A stretch of DNA of 64,000 nucleotides from Marivivens donghaensis (GTDB taxonomy: Bacteria; Pseudomonadota; Alphaproteobacteria; Rhodobacterales; Rhodobacteraceae), in NCBI RefSeq assembly GCF_023541015.1, contig NZ_JALNPR010000005.1, positions 62,001 through 126,000 of the forward strand, read 5' to 3'. The position numbers were made by a program, and so were the translations under genes. The notes below the pieces were generated by a model. The model was not told the origin of the DNA and made no database searches. It saw nothing but the letters and a program-made list of their open reading frames with translations. This document shows, one piece after another, positions 37,948-46,990 of this stretch. Every line of letters begins with the position of its first letter. Within the stretch, counting starts at the first letter, position 1.

Positions 37948-38180
37948 CCGTCCTTGCGCAGACGATAGACACCTTCTGGCAGATCCAATGCCGCCTCAAG
38001 ATCGCGGAGCTGGCTGAGCGATAGGGTGATTTTAACGACCTGATCGGTGCGAGGGTCCAACTGCTGAACCGTGATGCAATCCTCGAACGCCGAGACGGTC
38101 ACATCCTCTTGCAAAAAGGCTGCGTCTTCGTCGACCAAGGTCACGACGGTGGCATCGAAATCGTGTTCAATCGTAAACAT
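37944..38180 (-). CDS. Small conserved hypothetical protein
   Basis: The 78-residue acidic protein starts MFTIEHDFDATVVTLVDEDA and ends GVYRLRKDG. Predicted beta-rich, no membrane segment. It appears to be a typical Rhodobacterales orphan; no family recognised. It is convergent with the DUF167 gene and divergent from the M48 lipoprotein gene. Confidence 0.7.
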   Translation of the reverse strand: MFTIEHDFDATVVTLVDEDAAFLQEDVTVSAFEDCITVQQLDPRTDQVVKITLSLSQLRDLEAALDLPEGVYRLRKDG

Positions 38181-38306
38181 GAGATCAGCCTAGACCTGCA
38201 ATCGCGACTTGAAAAGAGGAGATGCCAATCCCGTGAGGACGCGGCATCAGGGGCTTACGGGCCGTCGGCGGAATGATAAGATGGCCCAAAGCAAAGCGAG
38301 AGGCCA

Positions 38307-39008
38307 ATGCGGGCGTTCCTCATTCTCATGTTCGGTGTTTTCGGGTTGGCTGGTTGTTCAATGCCACCAATCACCGTGGCCACCGTTGCGCCCAAGGCTG
38401 TTTCCGTCACGCCTGATCGCCAAACCGCGAATATGTTCGTGGCCGTGGTGCAGGACGTGGAACCCTTTGTCGAAGAGATTTGCGTTCGAACAGATGCGCG
38501 TCGCAACTGCGATTTCCGTATTGTGATTGATGACACCCCCGGTGCGCAGGCCAATGCGTTTCAGACCGTGGATCGGTCGGGGCGTCCTGTGATCGCGTTT
38601 ACGCTAGCCCTATTGGATGACATCCAGAACGAGAACGAGTTTGCCTTTGTTTTGGCGCATGAAGCCTCGCACCACATCGCTGGGCATTTGGAACGGACAC
38701 AACGCAACGCGGCGGTCGGCGCGATGATCTTTGGCGAATTGGCGGGGGTTGCTGGTACGGGCCTCCCGTCGAATGTGCAGGCCGCGCGGGAGATTGGCGC
38801 CGCTGTGGCCTCCCGTGCCTATTCCAAGGATTACGAGCTTGAGGCGGATATGATGGCCGCCCGTATCGTGACAGCAGCGGGGTATGATGCGCTGCGCGGG
38901 GCTGCATTCTTTGCTCGTATTCCTGACCCGGGGGATCAGTTCCTCGGATCGCACCCAGCGAACGCGGACCGTGTTGCCGCGGTGCGCCGTGCCGTGGGAG
39001 CAATCTGA
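38307..39008 (+). CDS. M48 family metalloprotease, lipoprotein
   Basis: The 233-residue protein has a lipobox signal (LAGC at about 14-17), the zinc motif HEASHHIAGH and the third ligand in ELEADMMAARIV. M48 lipoproteins such as LoiP and BepA are periplasmic quality-control proteases at the outer membrane; this one is short, without TPR repeats. GAGG is 5 bases before the ATG. Confidence 0.87.
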   Translation: MRAFLILMFGVFGLAGCSMPPITVATVAPKAVSVTPDRQTANMFVAVVQDVEPFVEEICVRTDARRNCDFRIVIDDTPGAQANAFQTVDRSGRPVIAFTLALLDDIQNENEFAFVLAHEASHHIAGHLERTQRNAAVGAMIFGELAGVAGTGLPSNVQAAREIGAAVASRAYSKDYELEADMMAARIVTAAGYDALRGAAFFARIPDPGDQFLGSHPANADRVAAVRRAVGAI

Positions 39009-39089
39009 AACTGACACAAAGCTTTTAACTCGCGCTGTTATGAGCGCCGAATTAGACTTCTCTGCACCAACGACAGAGAGGAGCGGTCA

Positions 39090-39464
39090 GTGGGGAAGAT
39101 CATGCAAGGTATTATGCGTATCCGCCAAAGGGCTATTTGGTCGTGGCAAGGCTGGGTTCACGTTTGGAAAACCGAACAATCGCTGATGCAGTGGATTTGG
39201 GCCAACGCGGTCTCGATCCCTTTGGCCGTGATTTTGCCGCTGACGGCGGGTGAAACCGCGCTGATCATTATGGGCGGTGTGTTCGTTCTGGCGATGGAGT
39301 GTATCAATACAGCGATTGAGCGCGTTGTTGACGACATCTCAACCCAGCGCCGTGACCGCGCAGGCCAAGCCAAGGACGCAGGTAGCGCCGCTGTCGCGGT
39401 TTCTGCTGTGGGCGTCGGGATGGCTTGGCTCGTGATCCTGTTTAGGCTCGTGACGAACGGCTAA
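39090..39464 (+). CDS. dgkA: Diacylglycerol kinase
   Basis: The 124-residue membrane protein has three predicted helices and the DgkA signature AMECINTAIERVVDDIS around residue 70. It recycles diacylglycerol to phosphatidate. The GTG at 39090 has GAGGAG 7 bases upstream; ATG 39102 is an alternative. Its 3' end overlaps convergent ppk2 by 23 bp. Confidence 0.9.
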   Translation: MGKIMQGIMRIRQRAIWSWQGWVHVWKTEQSLMQWIWANAVSIPLAVILPLTAGETALIIMGGVFVLAMECINTAIERVVDDISTQRRDRAGQAKDAGSAAVAVSAVGVGMAWLVILFRLVTNG

Positions 39465-40341
39465 CCTTCCGCGTTTCGGGGTGTAGCGCCTTGCCCAGAA
39501 TATGTTCGTCGGTGTGGATGACCTTATCCGCAGAGCCTACGATTTCGGGGTCGGGGAGTACGGCGATTGACGGGTCTTTGCCTGGATAATCGAGGGTCGA
39601 TAGGAAGTGGCGCATGCAATTAATCCGCGCCCGTTTCTTATCGTTCGATTTAACCACGGTCCAAGGCGCATCTGCGGTGTTCGTATAAAAGAACATCGCC
39701 TCTTTTGCCTCGGTGTAGTCATCCCATTTGTCGAGCGACGCCTTATCAATCGGGGACAGCTTCCATTGCTTCAGTGGATCGGTTTCGCGGGCCTTAAAGC
39801 GGCGAAGTTGTTCGTCTCGGGTCACTGAGAACCAGTATTTATAGAGCCGAATACCAGACCGAACGAGCATCTGTTCGAGGTCGGGGGTCATGCGCATGAA
39901 TTCTAGGTATTCATTGGGTTCACAGAACCCCATGACCCGTTCGACGCCTGCGCGGTTATACCAACTGCGGTCGTAGAACACCATTTCGCCCGCCGTTGGC
40001 AGATGTTCGATATAGCGTTGAAAAAACCACTGGCCGCGCTCTGTCTCAGTCGGTTTATTCAGGGCCACAACCCGCGCATGACGTGGGTTCAAATGTTCCA
40101 TAAACCGTTTGATCGTACCGCCTTTGCCTGCAGCATCACGGCCCTCGAACAGGATGACGAACTTCTGGCCTGTTTCTTGGGCCCAGTGCTGCACCTTGAG
40201 CATTTCCGCCTGAAGTTTGGCTTTTTCGGCCTCATAGGGAATGCGGGCCATACGTGTGTGGCGGTGTCGAGGCGGTGATGGTTTGGCCTCGACAGAGGGG
40301 TCCTGAGCATCTGTGGCAATCGCGGCGGTGGTCTCTGTCAT
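39442..40341 (-). CDS. ppk2: Polyphosphate kinase 2
   Basis: The 299-residue protein has Walker A EGRDAAGKGGTIKRF (about 66-80), the YDRSWYNRAGVERVMGF lid segment and FWFSV-like YKYWFSVTRDEQLRRF, the pattern of class I PPK2. It uses polyphosphate to phosphorylate nucleoside diphosphates. AGAGGA is 7 bases before the ATG. Confidence 0.93.
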   Translation of the reverse strand: MTETTAAIATDAQDPSVEAKPSPPRHRHTRMARIPYEAEKAKLQAEMLKVQHWAQETGQKFVILFEGRDAAGKGGTIKRFMEHLNPRHARVVALNKPTETERGQWFFQRYIEHLPTAGEMVFYDRSWYNRAGVERVMGFCEPNEYLEFMRMTPDLEQMLVRSGIRLYKYWFSVTRDEQLRRFKARETDPLKQWKLSPIDKASLDKWDDYTEAKEAMFFYTNTADAPWTVVKSNDKKRARINCMRHFLSTLDYPGKDPSIAVLPDPEIVGSADKVIHTDEHILGKALHPETRKVSRSSRA

Positions 40342-40400
40342 GGCGTCGTCCTCTGTTCGTGTCTGATTGGGGACTCTAGACCTGATGTCGGAAGGGTGCC

Positions 40401-40414
40401 TTGATATGCGTCAA
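40401..40414. promoter_or_regulatory. FnrL-type box TTGATATGCGTCAA upstream of the DUF6455 gene
   Basis: TTGAT-N4-GTCAA matches the FNR/FnrL consensus TTGAY-N4-RTCAA. It lies 93 bp before the DUF6455 start at 40507 and 60 bp before the divergent ppk2 start. Regulation by oxygen is inferred. Confidence 0.65.
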
Positions 40415-40506
40415 CGGTGCGCCGTTTTGATCTGGCGCAATGCGGGCGTCAGCGACTTGGCGCACAACTTTGCTTGATTGGATTAAGACATACAAAGGAT
40501 GAACCG

Positions 40507-40767
40507 ATGCAGCGGTTGGGCGATATTCGGGAACATTTTTGGCTGACCCTCGCTATGGCGAAACATTGTGAGGTCGATCTGGCGGAAGCCATGCGTGAAG
40601 GCCATATTTCTACGGCGGAATATGCCGATCACATCACCCGTTGCCGCGCGTGCCCATCCCCCGAACATTGCAAGCATTGGCTCAAAAACGCATCTGCGGG
40701 AGACGAGCCCCCGCAGTATTGTCAGAACAAAGCGTCCTTTGCTGAATTGGCGAGCGAACCCGCCTAG
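40507..40767 (+). CDS. DUF6455 family protein, cysteine-containing
   Basis: The 86-residue soluble protein starts MQRLGDIREHFWLTLAMAKH and has cysteines 21, 46, 49, 55 and 72, with the cluster CRACPSPEHC that could bind metal or form disulfides. It matches the DUF6455 pattern in Rhodobacterales. AAGGA is 7 bases before the ATG. A FnrL-type box lies 93 bp upstream. It shares the double stop CTAG with the convergent DUF4405 gene. Function unknown. Confidence 0.75.
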   Translation: MQRLGDIREHFWLTLAMAKHCEVDLAEAMREGHISTAEYADHITRCRACPSPEHCKHWLKNASAGDEPPQYCQNKASFAELASEPA

Positions 40768-41249
40768 CCTTTGACGGCAGAGAGTAGGCTGATCGAGCCG
40801 CGCATGTCACCATCAGAGAGGTCGATCAGGGTCTGATCCGCCGTTGCGGTCACGCCCTGTTCGGCCAGTTTCGCAATGAGGTTCTCGGCATCGGTGCCCA
40901 TCAGCGGTGCGAGGTCGGTCAGCGAGGCAGAGCTAACCAACTGCAAAGCGATAATGTCAGGACGCGCATCACCTGCATCATCCCCGAGTGACACGAAAGA
41001 CGCCGCCAGCATCACCGCAGACGCCGTCATCAGCGTCAGTGCAACAGGCCGTTTGAAATAGGTCTGAAATGCACGCCAGTTCAGCACAACGTGCAAAAGA
41101 ACCGCAGCAACCATGACCAGCCCGACATATTCATGAACGACTTTGTTCAGCGTCGTATTGGTATGGAAAAACATCAGAATGCCGGTCGCCCCCATAATGA
41201 GGAAGGTGCCGATCGTGAGTGGCGTTGCATAGGCGCGGAGGTGTTTCAT
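40764..41249 (-). CDS. DUF4405 domain membrane protein
   Basis: The 161-residue protein has three hydrophobic segments (about 13-30, 37-57, 69-89), with histidines in HTNTTLNKVVHEYVG and VLLHVVLNWRAF. This resembles cytochrome b561-like DUF4405 proteins and suggests haem binding. The soluble C-terminus has no clear motif. AGGAT lies about 7 bases before the ATG. Confidence 0.75.
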   Translation of the reverse strand: MKHLRAYATPLTIGTFLIMGATGILMFFHTNTTLNKVVHEYVGLVMVAAVLLHVVLNWRAFQTYFKRPVALTLMTASAVMLAASFVSLGDDAGDARPDIIALQLVSSASLTDLAPLMGTDAENLIAKLAEQGVTATADQTLIDLSDGDMRGSISLLSAVKG

Positions 41250-41416
41250 CGCGATAATCCTGACTGATCAAATACTCACCTTGAAACGGGGACTAAACGA
41301 AAGTCCGTCGAAATTTTTCACTCGGTCAGGGTTTTTTGTCAGTGGTATGTAAAATGCCTCCCTTTGGAACCGTTACCCTAACCAAATGAAACACACGCTA
41401 GGCTGCGGGATGTGAG

Positions 41417-41668
41417 ATGACGGATCTAAGACACTCAGATTTTAAGACAGCCATTACTATGATCCACGTTCCACCCTGCGCGGCAGATATTCTTGCTGCT
41501 TTAGCAGACGGATACGTGGACGAAGTTCAGGCGGACGAGCTTTTGAGGAAGTGCCGTGTTTGCGCACGTCGCTACACGCCTCGGGGCTGGCTGAGTGGCG
41601 ATAGTGGGTGTGGTGTTTGGCAAGGTTGCGCGCATTTGGACCGTATCAAGGCAGCGCTGATAGACTGA
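41417..41668 (+). CDS. Small cysteine-containing hypothetical protein
   Basis: The 83-residue protein has five cysteines (about 20, 46, 49, 65 and 71), including CRVCARRYTP. No family recognised. ATG 41417 has GGGA about 10 bases upstream; an in-frame ATG at 41459 gives a shorter form MIHVPPCAAD. It stands 21 bp before the next small gene. Confidence 0.5.
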   Translation: MTDLRHSDFKTAITMIHVPPCAADILAALADGYVDEVQADELLRKCRVCARRYTPRGWLSGDSGCGVWQGCAHLDRIKAALID

Positions 41669-41689
41669 TGAAAGGCCGGCCGTTCCGGT

Positions 41690-42088
41690 ATGAGTTACAC
41701 AGTTAAATCTCTTTTGCCTGCCAAAGTGATCCACGACGCAGGACGGCCAGACAGCCCAAGCGACGCTGTGACGATCATCGGGTTTGATGTGCTCGATACA
41801 GCGGTCCTCGCCATGACGGTCGAGAACAAAGACGGTCAACTCTCTCAGTTCCCGCTTTGGCCGACGGTTCGGATTAGCAGCCAATATGGTGACTCCCTGA
41901 CAGGCGACCAGCTTTTGATGGCCCTACTCAAAGAGGGCGTCGTGAACGAGATAAAACCGCCGAAACCGCGTGTCGAATTCCACAATCCGCCGCCACAGGT
42001 CCGCATGGTCCAACTCGGTCGGGTCGAGGTCTACACGATCACCGCTGCCGTTGTTTTCCTCCTCTGGGTGGTGCTTTCCGCGCTTTAA
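41690..42088 (+). CDS. Hypothetical protein with a C-terminal membrane anchor
   Basis: The 132-residue protein is polar over its first 110 residues (starting MSYTVKSLLPAKVIHDAG) and ends in one helix (about 113-131: VYTITAAVVFLLWVVLSAL), so it may be tail-anchored to the inner membrane. No family recognised. No strong ribosome binding site. Confidence 0.6.
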   Translation: MSYTVKSLLPAKVIHDAGRPDSPSDAVTIIGFDVLDTAVLAMTVENKDGQLSQFPLWPTVRISSQYGDSLTGDQLLMALLKEGVVNEIKPPKPRVEFHNPPPQVRMVQLGRVEVYTITAAVVFLLWVVLSAL

Positions 42089-42132
42089 TTGCGATTTCTA
42101 CGACCAAAGGACTAGGCTTAGGCCCGTCTTCG

Positions 42133-42146
42133 TTGATCTGGGTCAA
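42133..42146. promoter_or_regulatory. FnrL-type box TTGATCTGGGTCAA upstream of a cytochrome c gene
   Basis: TTGAT-CTGG-GTCAA is a full match to the FNR/FnrL consensus. Its centre is about 60 bp before the cytochrome c ATG at 42199, so a start site near 42181 would put it at the -41.5 position of an activator. Activation under low oxygen is inferred. Confidence 0.72.
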
Positions 42147-42198
42147 CCCTCCTGCTGACCAGAGGCGTAGCCTTGGCGCATTCATTCAGGAGGGCACT

Positions 42199-42609
42199 AT
42201 GACCTACTTTAAAACCGCTGCGACCCTTGCGCTGATCGCTTTGTCGAGCCCCGCTTTCGCGGACTCCTACAACGAGATCAAAGTTGAGGCAGGCGAGAAA
42301 CTCTTTGACGCGGAATGCCACCGTTGCCACGCCGATAACCCCACCGACCCGAGCTATGGTCCGCCTCTCGTGAACGTTGTGGGCCGTGGCGCTGGGACCG
42401 TGGCGGATTACGACTACTCCACCGCTCTGGCGGCCTCTGGCATCGTCTGGACCCCTGCCGCGCTGCGGGCGTGGATGGAGGACAACAGCGGCTTTATGCC
42501 GGGGACGAAAATGCGTCACGTGGGGATCACCGACCCCGTCGTGCAGGACTTTATCCTGTCCTACCTGCAGAGCATCACGACCCAAGATAACGCTGCCATC
42601 AGCGAGTAA
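42199..42609 (+). CDS. Class I c-type cytochrome
   Basis: The 136-residue protein has a signal peptide cleaved after about residue 21 (SSPAFA-D), a haem site CHRCH at 40-44 (DAECHRCHADN) and the axial Met105 in PGTKM. It is a periplasmic electron carrier of the cytochrome c2/c550 type. GGAGG precedes the ATG. A perfect FnrL-type box is upstream. Confidence 0.88.
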   Translation: MTYFKTAATLALIALSSPAFADSYNEIKVEAGEKLFDAECHRCHADNPTDPSYGPPLVNVVGRGAGTVADYDYSTALAASGIVWTPAALRAWMEDNSGFMPGTKMRHVGITDPVVQDFILSYLQSITTQDNAAISE

Positions 42610-42648
42610 CCCTTTCGCCTGCGGCCCTCGCGGACTAGGGTCGCGGGC

Positions 42649-42996
42649 ATGAAGATCATCGACAATGTCATCAGCGACCGCGGGTCGAAATACGCGGTCT
42701 CTGGCGCGCCCTGCAGCAGTGCAGAGGACGCAAAGGCGTTCATCAAAGAGCTGTGCAAAACCAAGAAATTCGCCAAGGCGACCCATAACACATGGGCCGT
42801 GCTTCTCGACGATGGGCCGCTGAAAAACGACGACGGCGAAAGCGGCGCGGGCATGGTGATCGTGCGGATGCTAGAGCGCGAAGGCCTCCGAGGACACCTC
42901 ATCTGCGTCACCCGCTGGTTCGGCGGCAAACACCTTGGCGGAGACAGGTTCCGCCACGTGCAGGAGGCGGTCAGGGTTTATTTGGAGGGGATGTAG
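42649..42996 (+). CDS. YigZ/IMPACT family protein, N-terminal domain only
   Basis: The 115-residue protein has the UPF0029 features ATHNTWAVLLDDGPL, DDGESGAGM and VTRWFGGKHLGGDRFRHVQEAV. Full YigZ is about 200 residues with a C-terminal ferredoxin-like domain; only the first domain is present here. IMPACT proteins affect GCN2 in eukaryotes; bacterial role unknown. Confidence 0.85.
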   Translation: MKIIDNVISDRGSKYAVSGAPCSSAEDAKAFIKELCKTKKFAKATHNTWAVLLDDGPLKNDDGESGAGMVIVRMLEREGLRGHLICVTRWFGGKHLGGDRFRHVQEAVRVYLEGM

Positions 42997-43111
42997 GGTT
43001 CTGCGTATTATTTTTATGGTGAATTTGTCCGCAACTGACCATTGCGTAACTTTTATTTGAGCAACTATAAGTTAATTTGTTTCTGGCATTTATCAGCCCA
43101 AGGGTGTTGCG

Positions 43112-43906
43112 TTGGATTTTTTCAAAGAAGTAAAAGACTTTTTCAGCGAGAGGCTGCGTAGCCCTATTATCACGAGTATCAGCTTCGTCTTTTTCCTCCT
43201 GAACTGGCCATCATTATTCAATTTAGTTTTTGGCGATACAACTGTGCTCGAGAGGATCGAGTATTTTGATGCAAATACAACTATCTGTTCTAAATACGTT
43301 TTTCCTGTCGCATTTGGTTTCATGTTGGCCTCGATATGGCCTTGGATCGCGTTTGCAGGGTCAAAGATAGTATCTCGAGGCGTTGCTCGGACCAAAGAGT
43401 TTCAGATTGAGGAAGCTCACAAAGTCCAGCTGCAGCGGATAATTTTGCGTGGTGAAATTCAAGACGAACAGGATCGGATTGCTCGGGAAAGAGAAAACAC
43501 GATTGAACAGATCGCTCGGCAACGTAAGCAAGCGGTAGAGGACGTGGGAGAGGAAAACCTTCAAAGGGTTAAAGAGACGTTTGAGCAGCTAGAATCTGTT
43601 GAGAAAGAAGAGTGGGACGATTGGGCTAAAGCCTATGTCGATCAATTACACCCCGTTAAACGGGAGATCATTTTGCAGATTGGAAGTTCAGAAAGGAGAA
43701 TTTCAATCACAAGCGGTACACGTGACCACTATGAAATTCTAAGAAAAATGGCAGCGATAGCACCGAACCATACAAAAATTCGGCAAGAAACTGAATTACA
43801 GACCTGTCTCGACGAGCTTGTATCTGAAAGAATAGCAGATAGGACTGCAGGCGAATATGCCTTGACGCTCAAAGGCTTCGAGGTTTTTGATCTACTTAAG
43901 TTTTAA
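43112..43906 (+). CDS. Membrane and coiled-coil protein of unknown function, A+T-rich
   Basis: The 264-residue protein has two membrane helices (about 18-40 and 61-83), a long charged coiled coil (about 95-170), and a C-terminal 60-residue domain ending [16 protein letters not shown], which resembles a winged helix. Codons are A+T-rich, unlike the neighbours, and the upstream 115 bp is also A+T-rich, so it was probably gained by transfer. TTG start with AAGGG 7 bases upstream. Overlaps convergent rimO by 15 bp. I do not recognise the family. Confidence 0.72.
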   Translation: MDFFKEVKDFFSERLRSPIITSISFVFFLLNWPSLFNLVFGDTTVLERIEYFDANTTICSKYVFPVAFGFMLASIWPWIAFAGSKIVSRGVARTKEFQIEEAHKVQLQRIILRGEIQDEQDRIARERENTIEQIARQRKQAVEDVGEENLQRVKETFEQLESVEKEEWDDWAKAYVDQLHPVKREIILQIGSSERRISITSGTRDHYEILRKMAAIAPNHTKIRQETELQTCLDELVSERIADRTAGEYALTLKGFEVFDLLKF

Positions 43907-45268
43907 ACCCCACAAATCATACTCGCCCGCTTCATCTACCTCAACGGTAACAATATCACCCACTGACAACCCTTCAGTGCCTTCGTCGATAAAGAGGTTG
44001 CCGTCGATCTCGGGGGCGTCGGCCCATGTGCGGCAGGTCGCGATGCCGTCCTCGTCGATGTCGTCCACGATGGCTTCGAGGGTTTTGCCGACTTTGGCCT
44101 GAAGCTTGGCCTCGGAAATGGCTTGGGCCTTTTCCATAAAGCGGTCCCAGCGGTCTTGCTTCACGTCATCAGGGACGTGATCGGGCAGGTCGTTCGACCG
44201 TGCGCCATCCACGTTTTCGTATTGGAAGCAGCCCACGCGGTCTAGTTGCGCCTCATCCAGCCAATCAAGGAGCGTCTGGAATTCCGCTTCGGTCTCACCC
44301 GGGTAGCCGACGATAAAGGTCGAACGCAGGGTGATATCAGGGCAGACCGACCGCCACGCCGCGATCTCGTCCAGCGTTTTGGCTGCCGCCGCAGGGCGGG
44401 CCATACGTTTGAGCGTGTCAGGGTGCGCGTGCTGGAACGGGATATCCAGATAGGGCAGGATCAGGCGGTCTGCCATCAGCGGGATCAGGTCACGCACATG
44501 CGGGTAGGGGTAGACGTAGTGCAGCCGCACCCAAGCGCCCAAGCTGCCCAGATCACGAGCAAGGTCGGTGATATGCGCGCGGTGGTCCCGCTCGGTCGCG
44601 TGTTTGATGTCGACGCCGTATGCGCTGGTGTCTTGCGAGATGACGAGCAGTTCTTTGACGCCCGCCTCGACCAGCTTTTCTGCCTCGCGGATCACAGCGT
44701 GGGCAGGACGCGAGGCGAGTTTGCCGCGCATGTCGGGGATGATGCAGAACTTGCACTTGTGGTTACAGCCCTCGGAGATCTTGAGGTAGCTGTAGTGGCG
44801 CGGGGTGAGTTTCACGCCCGAGGCAGGCAGCAAGTCGATGAAGGGATCGGGTGACGGCGGCACAGCGCCATGCACAGCGTCGAGCACCTGTTCGTATTGG
44901 TGCGGCCCCGTCACGGCGAGGATATTCGGGTGGTGTTCACGGATGTAATCAGGTTCGGCGCCCAGACAGCCGGTCACGATCACTTTGCCATTTTCCACGA
45001 GGGCTTCGCCAATGGCATCAAGGCTTTCCGCCTTGGCCGAGTCGAGGAACCCACAGGTGTTCACAATCACTGCGTCCGCGCCCGAATAGTCAGGGCTGAT
45101 CGTATAGCCTTCGGCCCGCAGGCGGGTCAGGATGCGTTCACTGTCGACCAAAGCCTTGGGGCAGCCGAGGGACACCATGCCGATGGTCGGCTGGCCGTCA
45201 CGTTTCGGCTCCGAAAAGCGAGGTTTCGGGGCAAGGTCGGGGCGGAGGTTTGGCGGGTTCTGGGACAT
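43892..45268 (-). CDS. rimO: Ribosomal protein uS12 methylthiotransferase
   Basis: The 458-residue radical-SAM enzyme has an N-terminal UPF0004 domain ([31 protein letters not shown]), the CxxxCxxC motif in [18 protein letters not shown], the RimO-type [13 protein letters not shown], and a C-terminal TRAM domain. It methylthiolates Asp of S12. The ATG at 45268 (MSQNPP) is chosen over one nine bases upstream; neither has a strong ribosome binding site. Confidence 0.95.
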   Translation of the reverse strand: MSQNPPNLRPDLAPKPRFSEPKRDGQPTIGMVSLGCPKALVDSERILTRLRAEGYTISPDYSGADAVIVNTCGFLDSAKAESLDAIGEALVENGKVIVTGCLGAEPDYIREHHPNILAVTGPHQYEQVLDAVHGAVPPSPDPFIDLLPASGVKLTPRHYSYLKISEGCNHKCKFCIIPDMRGKLASRPAHAVIREAEKLVEAGVKELLVISQDTSAYGVDIKHATERDHRAHITDLARDLGSLGAWVRLHYVYPYPHVRDLIPLMADRLILPYLDIPFQHAHPDTLKRMARPAAAAKTLDEIAAWRSVCPDITLRSTFIVGYPGETEAEFQTLLDWLDEAQLDRVGCFQYENVDGARSNDLPDHVPDDVKQDRWDRFMEKAQAISEAKLQAKVGKTLEAIVDDIDEDGIATCRTWADAPEIDGNLFIDEGTEGLSVGDIVTVEVDEAGEYDLWGLKLK

Positions 45269-45346
45269 GGGGCGCATATAGCGCTGTAAATGGCATCTGG
45301 GAAGTGGTGCTAGACAGGGGGCGGTTCGCTCACGTATTGGTAAGGA

Positions 45347-45673
45347 ATGAAGTATTCCTACCGCACCCGCAGCGCCGACTGCCCTTATGAGCTGGCGATG
45401 GGCCTTGTGTCCAAACGCTGGAAGGCGCGTGTGTTGGATGTGCTGTCCCGTGGGACGCTGCGATATGGCGACCTGAAGGACGCGCTGGCAGGCGTGTCGG
45501 ACAAGGTGCTGAGTGCTGCCTTGGATGAACTGACCCGCGATGGTTTGATCAGCCGCACGGCGTTCGCCGAGATACCGCCGCGAGTGGAATATGCGCTGAC
45601 CCCGCAGGGCGAAGGGCTACTCGCCGCGATGGAGCCGCTACGCCAATGGGCGGAACGGGAAAACGGGCGTTAA
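45347..45673 (+). CDS. HxlR-family transcriptional regulator
   Basis: The 108-residue winged-helix protein has the HxlR pattern: [62 protein letters not shown]. The conserved N-terminal Cys12 may act as a redox switch, as in other HxlR proteins. It is divergent from rimO and shares the double stop TTAA with the convergent SGNH gene. Targets unknown. Confidence 0.9.
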   Translation: MKYSYRTRSADCPYELAMGLVSKRWKARVLDVLSRGTLRYGDLKDALAGVSDKVLSAALDELTRDGLISRTAFAEIPPRVEYALTPQGEGLLAAMEPLRQWAERENGR

Positions 45674-46353
45674 TCGTTTGCAGCGATGATTTCTGCGATC
45701 CGTGCGCCGATGGCCTGACTGCCTTTGGGCGACGGGTGGACGAGGTCGAGGCCGTGATAACTACGGTCGCCAAAGGGCACGAGGTCTGACATCGCGACAA
45801 AGGTGACGCCATCATCTGCCGCAGCCATGAGCGCCAGACGACGATCTAGTTCGTCGCCCACGACACCACAGCTTTCGACGGGGGCTTGGATACCAGGGGT
45901 TCTGAGGTAACCAGAATAGATCACCTTTGCACCACGCGCACGCAGGGTCGCAACGAACTCTGGTATCGACCCTGAAAGACCATCCGCGCTGATTAGGCGA
46001 TCCACCTGACGGTCGCAGGCGCGGCAGCCACAGCCGAACAGAATGTCATTGCCGTAGCCATTCATGACCACCCATTCCCACGGGCCGTCGATCACTTGTT
46101 TCGGGATGCTAAGGCCAGCGGCACCACTGACGGGGAGCGCATAGTTGATCCGTGCGCCAGAGACAGAGCGATCAACGACTTCTTCGCCAAGTTGATCCTC
46201 AATCGCATCTGAAACGGCTGAACCAGAACCGCGATTGAAGGCCATCATCGAATCGCCCAAAAGTAGAATTCGCGCGTTTTCGGCACGAGACGCGGTTTCG
46301 CCGCAGCTTATTAATGCAATGAAAACAAAACCAAAAAGCCACCGAAACGACAT
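45670..46353 (-). CDS. SGNH/GDSL hydrolase, probable lipoprotein
   Basis: The 227-residue protein has a signal with LISC (about 13-16), block I LLLGDSMMAF with catalytic Ser, NGYGNDILFG (block III Asn), and block V DLVHPSPKG with Asp/His. It is a secreted or outer-membrane esterase of unknown substrate; six cysteines suggest disulfides. The ATG at 46353 is chosen over one 15 bases upstream. Confidence 0.85.
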   Translation of the reverse strand: MSFRWLFGFVFIALISCGETASRAENARILLLGDSMMAFNRGSGSAVSDAIEDQLGEEVVDRSVSGARINYALPVSGAAGLSIPKQVIDGPWEWVVMNGYGNDILFGCGCRACDRQVDRLISADGLSGSIPEFVATLRARGAKVIYSGYLRTPGIQAPVESCGVVGDELDRRLALMAAADDGVTFVAMSDLVPFGDRSYHGLDLVHPSPKGSQAIGARIAEIIAAND

Positions 46354-46463
46354 TCGACTACCTATCAAATGAGCCTGCGGAGTTGAGGCCGCGTCACTGC
46401 TACATATAGCAAATGGGCCTTGTGCGCATATGACTTTACGCAGGGGAAACAGTTTGTCGCCGC

Positions 46464-46901
46464 TTAGCGTTCGCCTTTGCCGTGCATGGCCATAATGGTC
46501 TGTTGCATCACTGCGCAGAGCGTTTCGGTGCCATCCTTGACCGCGTAGACATCTGCCTTGGTCAACAGCAGGGTCCGGCCCGCCCGCAGCACTGAACCTT
46601 TGGCGACGATTTTATCGCCGTTCGCAGGGGCAACCATGTTGATCTTATATTCGACGGTGAGAACGGATGTTCCCTCGGGCACCACGCTCATCGCAGCATA
46701 GCCCGCCGCAGAATCCGCGATCATTCCAACGACGCCACCGTGCACATATCCGTGCTGCTGAAGAACCCCGTCCCAATGCGGGATTTCGATCTCCGCGCGG
46801 CCCTCTTCGATCACCGGAATTTCGGCATGGATCAACGCCATCGCTGATTGTTTGGCAAAGCTGTCACGGATGCGGGTGCGGGTGTCGTCACTAAATGTCA
46901 T
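46464..46901 (-). CDS. PaaI-family thioesterase
   Basis: The 145-residue hotdog-fold protein has the active segment QQHGYVHGGVVGMIADSAAGYAA (abridged HGGVVGMIADS) and VEYKINMVAPANGD. It probably hydrolyses aryl- or acyl-CoA thioesters; substrate unknown. Confidence 0.87.
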   Translation of the reverse strand: MTFSDDTRTRIRDSFAKQSAMALIHAEIPVIEEGRAEIEIPHWDGVLQQHGYVHGGVVGMIADSAAGYAAMSVVPEGTSVLTVEYKINMVAPANGDKIVAKGSVLRAGRTLLLTKADVYAVKDGTETLCAVMQQTIMAMHGKGER

Positions 46902-46940
46902 GCGGTGACGCTAGAATGGGATCCGTCAGTTTGTAAAACA

Positions 46941-46964
46941 AAACCCGCCGTCACGGGCGGGTTT
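46941..46964 (-). terminator. Rho-independent terminator for gcrA
   Basis: AAACCCGCC and GGCGGGTTT form a 9-bp stem around GTCACG. On the minus strand it is followed by TTGTTTT. It lies 27 bp beyond the gcrA stop. Confidence 0.82.
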
Positions 46965-46990
46965 CATTTGGTATCATTTGTGCTGAACGC

